Source of the DNA: Vespa crabro
Lineage: Eukaryota > Arthropoda > Insecta > Hymenoptera > Vespidae
Assembly (NCBI RefSeq): GCF_910589235.1
Contig: NC_060963.1
Location: 3,437,501-3,501,500, forward strand
Direction of reading: 5' to 3'
DNA: 64,000 nt
In this document: piece after piece, positions 56,072-64,000 of the stretch
How positions within the stretch are numbered: the first letter of the stretch is position 1
Layout: each line of letters starts with the position of its first letter
Made by a program: the position numbers and the translations under genes
The notes under the pieces: generated by a model
Database searches by the model: none
What the model saw: the letters and a program-made list of their open reading frames with translations, nothing else
What the model was told of the DNA's origin: nothing

Positions 56072-58208
56072 GGGGGGTTCATGGGTAATCTCATATGTAT
56101 ATCCTCTTCAAATGTTAAATAAATACTGCTTACGTTTTGAATAAGACTTAACTCTGCAAAGCCAATTTCTCTTAGTACTTTCTTTCAACTTGATTGGTAT
56201 ATTCGTAATTATCTCGTAAGCAAGAGTAATAATAATAAGTAAGTGTAATAGCATTATATTACTCATATGAGATGTGATTGAAATGAAGAAATCAATTATT
56301 TTTGTCGTTTGGATGAGATACTAATGCGTAATCGAGCAGGTTGATTATGCAAAATCAATGATGATTTGCGCGGAGCTAAGTGACCAAGTCTGATAATATA
56401 ATGAATGCAATATGATTTTTTTTTGTTGCAAGATTATGTGACTTTGAGCATACATGGTTTGTGTTGACATAATAGAAAAAGAGAAAGGCAAGGGGAGTTT
56501 ATAAAGTAAGCGTGTTAAAAGACAGATTACGGTTGCAGTGTAAGAAAGATCAAAGAATATAAATATATAACAGAAAAAGAGTCAGTAAGGACGACAGGAT
56601 AATGGATAATGGTCTATGTTACAAATAAGGCACCCTAGCCTCCAAACACATTGTTTGCACTCCGCTAAGCTTTGCTAATCGTGTCATCACTCTATTTATC
56701 ACTAGTTCTTCATCTATAACCATTATCAGTTTTTTTTTTCATTGTTCGAGTTTATTCAAACAAAAGTTTAAAGGATTGTCTTCGTACCCTAGAGACAATA
56801 TTATGCCAATGATAATTATAACGAAGTTGGTGTGGTTTTACATGCCTTGATATATCAAATAATAATAATAATAATAATAATTCATATTAGAATCAAGTTT
56901 TACTTCTTATCACATTAGAACTTGAAGATTATGTAGCAATGCCTAGTATGTACCATCAGTTTGGGGTATACAGTTCATAACAGCTTATGAGGTAATTATA
57001 TTGTTTTAAACCCGTCCTACTATATATAAAACATTTTTAGAAAGTCTTTTATACAAAGTTTAAGAAGATTAATTTTAATGATATTTTGTTTCATTTTTGT
57101 ATTTCTATCTGTAAATGTCTGAGATCCATGATAAAGTTTTTGTTGAAATATCATGTAAATTTAGTTTTTATACATAGTAAAGTTTATGTATAAGAAGATA
57201 TTATGGACGTAACCAACATGACATCCTAAAGTACTTGAAAGAGCACTTTATAAATATTGAAAGTGCTGCGGAAAACATGATTTGATAATTATTAAAGTAA
57301 AAGGGTGATCAAAATTGCACTCGAGTACAATTAAATGGTATCATTAATCATACACGCAGCATAGCGTACTTATTGTTCTAAACGAAAACATATTGAAAAG
57401 ATACGGTGTTTAGAAACATTAATAACATTATTCAAAGAAACCATAATGATTGGTCAGAAAAAAAGTGTTCGTCGAATTTTAAGATAATTATTAACGACTA
57501 CATTAAAACATACATATATTTGTGAGACCGATGGCGTATCTTATTATTTAATGGTTTTCAAAATATTGAAAGTTTCATAGATAAATTTTCAATTCAAATT
57601 AGTTAGAAATATACGAAGGAAAGAAAAAATAAAATAAAATAAAATAAAATAAAATAAAGTAAAATAACAGCGTGCGCTGAATTAGGTCGTATGCATCTTA
57701 TGATACAATCAGCATTAGCTTGTAACTGAGATATATAGAACGTTTTATAATAATGTTCATATATTGCCTTCCAAATTTTTGTAGCATTTTATTCTATATG
57801 CAGGCACATGTCTGAATTTCTTTGCATCCTTAATGCAAATTAGGATGTCACTCCTCTTCCTTTCATATCGTAATACGCAAAAGCAGATTTAACGTTAATA
57901 TTATTGTTTTATTATATATAGAGAAAAGCACTACTTTATACGAAAGAAAACACATACGTATTCTTTTCCACGGAAGTGCACACACGTTTATCTGTTTTGT
58001 GCGTATCGCGAACAATAGGAGTAGTACACACATGCGTACACATTTTGTACATAGTGAGAATTAATATATCATAAAATAATTATAAGAATAATATTACTAC
58101 TACTATTACTATTATTACTACTACTACTACTAATAACAATAATAAGTAATTAATAATAAATAATGGTAATAATAATTATAAATAGTAATAATAATAATAA
58201 CGTTAACG

Positions 58209-58273
<65 letters not shown>

Positions 58274-59645
58274 AATAAATAAATAATATTAAATATTAAT
58301 ATTAATAAGACAAAGAAACAGAAAGAAAAAGATAGACAGATGGAACAGAGAAAAGAAGTTACACTCATGGAAGTGACGACACATTGAACATTTTTCTAAG
58401 TACATAATTTAAAAAAATATATATATAAAAAAAAAAATAAATAAATAAAAAAAAAAAAAGAAACACACTAAGCGAATGAAGTAAATCTTACTTCCGAGCG
58501 GTTCCGAGTTAGGGTTGGCTTGTGTATGGTGGTCCAGTTAACTATATTATATAAATTAAGATAAGCTGGAACTCCTTCTCATTGTTTTTAGACTTAGTTG
58601 ATCATAGCGATACCAATATACCTATTATATTCGAGCACGTGTTCAATGAATTTTCTTCTTTATTATCAGCCATTCCATGATTAACTTAAACTTCCTACAT
58701 TTTTGTAATATTTAATTACAGAAACATTCTCCTTATATATTATATATTATATATATATATGACATTTAAGGAAGAAAGTAATATAAAACCGTAGGTTTTA
58801 TATATATGAGCTACATGTAGCTCATATCAATGATAATATCTACCATAAACAACGAGCGGGAGTCTTTTACCACCGATCTCAATGCTGTGCTAACCGTGAC
58901 TTGAGCTTATTTTACATATTTGCTTGTACGAGTGTGTCACTCTTCTTGAATCATCCATGTTTAAGTTGAATTCATATTGTACCGTTTATTATGCGACTTT
59001 TATTCATCACACCCTAATTTTGTTATAAAGTTATAATGTATTAAAAAAGAAATGTCAGTTCGATGGTTTTTCTTCGTAGTCATCATCATCATTTTATAAT
59101 CATCATTCATCGCCCGTCGTCTTGATTATTATTATAATAATAATCATTATTGTTAGTATCCTAATGAGAAAATAAAAAGGGAAGTGCGTATTCTTTCATA
59201 CATATATGTTTCGATATATATATGTATGTTTACCGATTACGCGACACGTGTGCGTGTCTCTGGTGTTCGCGCGCGTGATATGTATGTATGTATGTATGTA
59301 TGTATTTACGATGTGTATACATATATATATATATGTATGCACACGCAATTATTCATAAATAAATTGAATACAATTGATTTTATGTAGAATGAGAGAGAAG
59401 AGAGGAGAAGGGAAAGAAAAGAAAAAAGAAAAAAAAAAAAGAAAAAAAAACCAATTGTTCTGCGTATTAAAAATTTTTTAATATAAAATTATTAAGATGA
59501 AAGTCCACAAAAAAAAGAAGCATATAATTGAGATATTTAAATTAACATTGTTGTACACAGTGATACAATTATAATATAAGCATATATATAAATAAAATCT
59601 ATTAGAAAATATATGCTTGAAGTTGTTTGATTTAGTTTCTATGTG

Positions 59646-59691
<46 letters not shown>

Positions 59692-62600
59692 TATATATAT
59701 ATATATTATATATATATTTATAATGTGTATTTAATATTTATTTTCTGCATTTCTTATTTGGCGTGCGTAACACTTTATGGCTAGTATGGCTGGTTATATT
59801 TATGGCTGGTATCCTCTGCACACTGCATCTCACTAGTACTTCATCGAAAAATCTAAGTAATCCGAAACGAAATGGTTGATAGCACACTCTCACAAAGTTA
59901 TTAGATGCACATTACATTATATTACAGGAAACTCCTCCAGTCGTCCACCTAGAAAGAAGATGAAGAAGAATGCTCAAAGTGCACCACCTCCAACAACATC
60001 GACAACTGTTGCTCCGGTAAGATAACGTTCCAACTTTACAAAACTCCAAAAATGACAAGATTGGTATTATTGTAATATTAATAAATTATTCATATCATTA
60101 GACTAATATAGTTTGTAGTTTTCAATATTTTTATGATTTACAAGAAAGATAAAATATTGTTATTACATTATAATTATTTTAATTATCTGTAATATATAAA
60201 TTATATGTATGTCATATATGATATAAGTTATGTTTACTCGATATAGTGAAATAATAGGTGAACACAACATTTAACAAGATAATGATTTTATAATACACTT
60301 TTTAGGCACTCAATCATACTGGAGGTCTATTAATGAATAGTCAGCCAACAGCAAATTCTACGGGACCAATAGTAAAGGCAGCATCGGTAACTCAATCTAG
60401 CAATATTCCTGCCGATCAAGGTATGCCTATTTTTTATAACTTTGTATCTTATAAATGATAGAAATAAATTGAATTTTTGTATAATTTTGTTATTAAGGTG
60501 GCAACAGTCAGCAACCTGTAGCCGTAGCTGCTGTTACAGCAAGTCAAGGGATGCCTGTGGCAAGTCATGCATCTATGCCCGCGCAACCTCCACGACCAAC
60601 AGCACTGGCAACAGCTGCACCAGTTAAAAAGCCAACGCCGCCACCTCCGACTACTTCTAATCCTCCGACTCCGTCAGTATCCGTACCAACACCACCACCA
60701 AGTGTTACTCCAACAAATACGAACTCTGTGGTGGCATCACCGGTTGTGCCTCAGGCGCCACAGCCTCCAACGTCTGTTAATTCTTATCCAAATGCTAATA
60801 CGCCTGTTCCAACGGATGGAACAACATTAAATCAACAAGCGGACCTTTTGCAGCCATATAGTACTCTAGGTATACATTAAGAATAATTATTTAGATTATT
60901 TCTATGAATTTGATTTTATTCAATCAAAAATATATTTAATTTTATATTCTAACTTAAGAAAAATTTATAATTTTCTTTCTCTTATATAGCTTCTGTACCT
61001 ACGACACAAACATCATTGGATCAAGGTCTTTCTATAAAGAAAGAATCACATATATCAATGATACCAACTCTTCATACAAGTAATAATACCAATTTAAATT
61101 TACTGCCAGATGTTAAAAATCCAGTTAATATGATGCCTACGAATATGGCATCGAATCTAAATCTGGGAAATATAAATATGGCTAATTTGAACATGAATTT
61201 ACAACAAGGATTGGCGACACATATGTCAATGCATAATCAATTGGAAAATATGATAAATACAACATCACCATTGACCAACATACAAAATACGCATAATGTT
61301 ACGATGTCGCAACATTCTAATGGCTTTCCAAGTATAAAACGTGAAACTTCCCCACCAAATATGTTGAATAACAATGGCATTCCAGGAGTTAATGTAGGAA
61401 TGAATATGGGAGGAATGGGATCGATTTTTGATCCTGTTCCTATAGTTTCCATGCCAATGCAAATTTCACAAATACCTATAAAGAAAGAAGAAAAACAGCC
61501 TCTTCCTATTTCGCAGCCACAAATTGCACAAAAGGCAATGGATGGTATGTTGTTTTTTCTTTTTTTTTTTTTTTTTTTTCTTTTCTTTAAATATCACATT
61601 TGTCTTCTAAAGAAGAATAATTTTATAGCACGTTTTTAATACTGTACATACATGTATAATCTATTATACGAAATCTTAGATTTGCTTAAGTTACATTTGT
61701 TGCTTTATATTTTCATGTGTGCTTTGTGTGATTGCGCGTTATTTCTCATTTATCCATTACAATTATATTAGTCATATTACTTTCTTTTTCTCCTTCTTCC
61801 TTCTTATTTATTTTAATACATGCAATATATTAAGAATATGCTTAAAAATAATTTCACGGCATATTTATAGCTACTTTAATATGCAATTATATGTGCACTC
61901 TTATTAAAAGCTTATTATCGTTATAAACGAACACGCTGTAAATTAACCGCTTACTAATCAAAACTATAATACTGGTGCTCTAGCAGGAGCTCTTTTTGCA
62001 GAAATGAATGCGTTAGGTTTACCACCTATGGGCAATCATTCGAGTTCTCAGCTCATGCCCGAAAAGAAAATGACGCCACCCGATTCAAAAAATCCTGCTT
62101 CAAACTTTGCGTCAGCTTTTAAGAACAAGGTACAGAATATTGGTTTTAATTGATAAAAATTAGAAGAGAAATAATGTAAGATTTTATTTAAATGGCATTA
62201 TAGACCGTTGAACAAAATGTAAAGAATGCATCTTCTTGGTCTTCGTTGGCCCAAGCATCGAGTCCTCAATCTACTGCAGGAAGTAGTATGAAGAGTGCTG
62301 CCAGAGATTCTTTCCAAGCGTTCAAAAAACAAGCCAAAGAAAAGCAAGATAGGGTAAGGGAAGAAAAAGAGGAAAGACAGAAAAAAAAAAGAAAAGAAAA
62401 AGAAATTATTTCTATTTTTATTTTACACATTGATATTTATTATCCATTGTTCTTTTATATTGACCAATTCATAAATGTATAAATTTATGAATGATCCTTG
62501 TATTTCATAAGTTAATGTATATATAAATATTATATAAAACAGCAAAGGGCACTATTGGAACAACAGGAAATGCGCAGACAGCAAAAGGAACAGGCTGAGA

Positions 62601-62880
62601 GAGAACGATTGCGACAAGAAAATGAAAAGAGAAGAGAACGAGAGGAGGAGGATGCCTTGGAGAAAGTAAGAAAAAATGTTGGTGATCAACAAGGTAACGC
62701 GATGACTGCCACGACGAGAGCGGAAGAAGTGAAAGCCATTGTTGACACGGATAGCAGTAGTCCAAGTCATTCGTCTAATCAGGATAAAGCTGCTGCCGAA
62801 AGAGAACGGCAAAGGCTACGGGAACAAGAACGGAGACGGCGCGAAGCGGTAAGTGTGTCATGAATTTTTTTATTCTTTTT

Positions 62881-62929
<49 letters not shown>

Positions 62930-63741
62930 CATATATATTTAAATATTTATTTACGTTAGATAAAGAGATTAGTTTTTTTCTTTTTTTTTTTTTTTTACAT
63001 CGTCTATAATTGGCTCAGGGTCGTATGGTTAATTACCTCAGACACAATTTTGATCACGATAAGGTTCTCGGAAAATTTTATGTAACTTTTTATTTTTAGA
63101 AAAAAAAAAATAAATAAATAAAAATAAAATAAAAATAAAATAAATAAGATAAAAATAAAATAAATAAATAAATAATAAAGATAAAATAAAAATAAAAATT
63201 AATTTAGTAAGTAATTTTTATCGATTGTGCAATCATAATGTAAATTAAAAAACTTCATATCTATAAGGGTAATAATTTGATAGGTCTGGATATAGTACAA
63301 TTATAATTGTCCATATATAATTACAATTCTCATAAATAAATAATTTTTTTTATAAAACATTTATTATATAATCTTTCATTTTGATCCGTTTTATGTCTGA
63401 GGTTTTACGGTTTATTGCATAGATACAAGAGAGAAGAAGTTAAAGATAGTTAAGAATTATTAAAGAGATATTTAAATGTTAATGCATAAAGACAAGAGAG
63501 AAAGTTTAAGTTAGTTAAAAATTATAAAAGAGTTATACAAATAAAAGAAAATAGAAAAGAAAAAAAAAAAAAATAGTCGAGGCGTGTGTTAATCGTTGAT
63601 GGTTCTCTTGGCATCATCAGCGAAAATTTATTCGAAGGCGTATTCGCCAAAGAATGGGTATATTTATCTTTTCAGATGGCTGGCGCGATTGACATGAACA
63701 TGCAAAGTGATTTGATGGCTGCATTTGAGGAATCATTATAA
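46568..63741 (+). CDS. fs(1)h: Female sterile (1) homeotic, BET bromodomain protein, long form
   Basis: Twenty-two coding exons: 46568-46603, 47093-47134, 48251-48499, 48607-48801, 48892-49500, 49957-50034, 50399-50494, 50722-50823, 51031-51176, 51257-51407, 51498-52062, 52176-52334, 52899-53018, 53275-53424, 59928-60016, 60306-60420, 60498-60869, 60990-61544, 61984-62129, 62204-62353, 62543-62848 and 63676-63741; total 1498 aa. Bromodomain 1 (about 74-180: FAWPFQQPVDAKKLNLP, acetyl-lysine-binding Asn in CYVYNKPGED) and bromodomain 2 (about 414-520: GYAWPFYKPVDAELLGL, Asn in CYKYNPPDHD) are followed by a Lys-rich motif, the NET domain (about 735-815, MSYDEKRQLSLDINKLPGDK), a Ser-rich SEED tract, and a Pro/Gln/Met-rich tail. 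The last exon (AGAIDMNMQSDLMAAFEESL) matches the BRD4 P-TEFb-interacting end. BET proteins read acetylated histone H4 and drive transcription elongation; in Drosophila fs(1)h is a maternal-effect homeotic regulator. Exons 2 and 6 are in-frame cassettes. Confidence 0.96.
54860..54865 (+). terminator. Possible polyadenylation signal, short fs(1)h form
   Basis: AATAAA about 1.4 kb after the short-form stop codon. Others follow (for example 55036-55041), so this marks one possible end only. Confidence 0.2.
58208..58288. repeat. (AAT)n followed by (AAAT)n
   Basis: About 19 AAT units passing into AAAT units in the large fs(1)h intron. Confidence 0.95.
61981..61986 (+). promoter_or_regulatory. fs(1)h: Tandem NAGNAG splice acceptor in fs(1)h
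   Basis: The acceptor before the AGALFAEM exon reads TAGCAG, two acceptors 3 nt apart. Using the first gives MD-AGALF, the second MD-GALF. Both keep the frame, so the two mRNAs differ by one alanine. Confidence 0.7.
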
Positions 63742-64000
63742 TGTTACTATTCGCTGCTCATAATAAATCCATTGAAACCGGGCAGGACTTGGATGAATAT
63801 TTGCCGCTGGACGATATCTACAGAGACATTTTAATAATATACGGTATCTCGTTGAATTAAATCTAGAAAGAGAAAAAAGAGAGAGAGAGAAAGAGAGAGA
63901 TAGAGAAAGAAAGAAAGAAAGAAAACAAAAACAGAGAACCGTCACGTAATTGTAATGCCAATTAAAAAAAGGAGAGAGAGGAAGAGGGTGGGTTAGATGG
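63742..64000 (+). other. Start of the fs(1)h long-form 3' UTR
   Basis: Sequence after the stop codon to the window end. It holds an early AATAAA (63762-63767) and GA-rich repeats (63871-63925, 63971-63990). The transcript may well run beyond the window. Confidence 0.5.

Larger units (their letters stand above)
53430..59927 (+). other. Large intron / probable 3' UTR of the short fs(1)h form
   Basis: 6.5 kb without a coding exon. Much of it, especially 55400-58100, is of higher complexity than the microsatellite-laden introns elsewhere and has few long repeats. AATAAA signals occur at several points, such as 54860-54865 and 55036-55041. Short repeats: (AAT)n 56035-56067, (AAAAT)n 57628-57660, ACT/AAT runs 58090-58265, AAAT run 58262-58288, TA runs 54885-55010 and 59645-59720. 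The simplest reading is a long regulatory 3' UTR. Confidence 0.45.

Overview
This is nuclear DNA of an insect, most likely an aculeate hymenopteran (bee, wasp or ant). The genes carry many short introns. The sequence is very AT-rich and crowded with microsatellites and homopolymers, while several promoter-like blocks are CpG-rich. The recognisable proteins (Ada2b, fs(1)h) look insect-like. The order assignment is an inference from composition and gene style. Nothing prokaryotic, viral or CRISPR-like was seen, and no tRNA or rRNA gene was recognised.

Layout. 1-2932: AT-rich, repeat-rich sequence downstream of Ada2b. 2933-6331 (-): Ada2b, nine coding exons, 505 aa, a SAGA-complex adaptor with ZZ, SANT and SWIRM regions; a perfect CRE lies in its promoter. 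6969-7105 (-): an orphan terminal-exon-like reading frame. 8394-11816 (-): the three common coding exons of an unrecognised coiled-coil protein (967 aa from its internal start). Up to four separate first exons (donors at 14141, 16925, 28400 and 32762) can join its common acceptor, so this gene may occupy about 24 kb of the window. 34167-36421 (+): CIMIP2B/FAM166B-like ciliary microtubule inner protein, with a mariner-type MITE and a probable GC-AG intron. 36649-38484 (-): kynurenine aminotransferase with a mitochondrial-type leader, 3' end to 3' end with the previous gene. 39650-40737 (+): Emg1/Nep1 rRNA methyltransferase, divergent from the aminotransferase. About 42800 to the window end (+): fs(1)h, the BET bromodomain protein, with CpG-rich 5' UTR, two bromodomains, NET/SEED, and both a 900-aa short form (stop immediately after a splice donor) and a 1498-aa long form ending in a BRD4-like C-terminal motif.

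Functional picture. The recognised genes are mostly housekeeping or chromatin genes (SAGA adaptor, BET reader, ribosome biogenesis, amino-acid metabolism) plus one cilium gene. Nothing suggests that they form one pathway. The most unusual part is the coiled-coil gene with several alternative in-frame N-termini spread over a long microsatellite-rich intron; its core protein carries a PP1-docking-type motif, an SH3-ligand-like proline motif and a microsatellite-encoded Thr-rich tail. Exon boundaries were derived by hand from splice signals and phase, with no transcript evidence.
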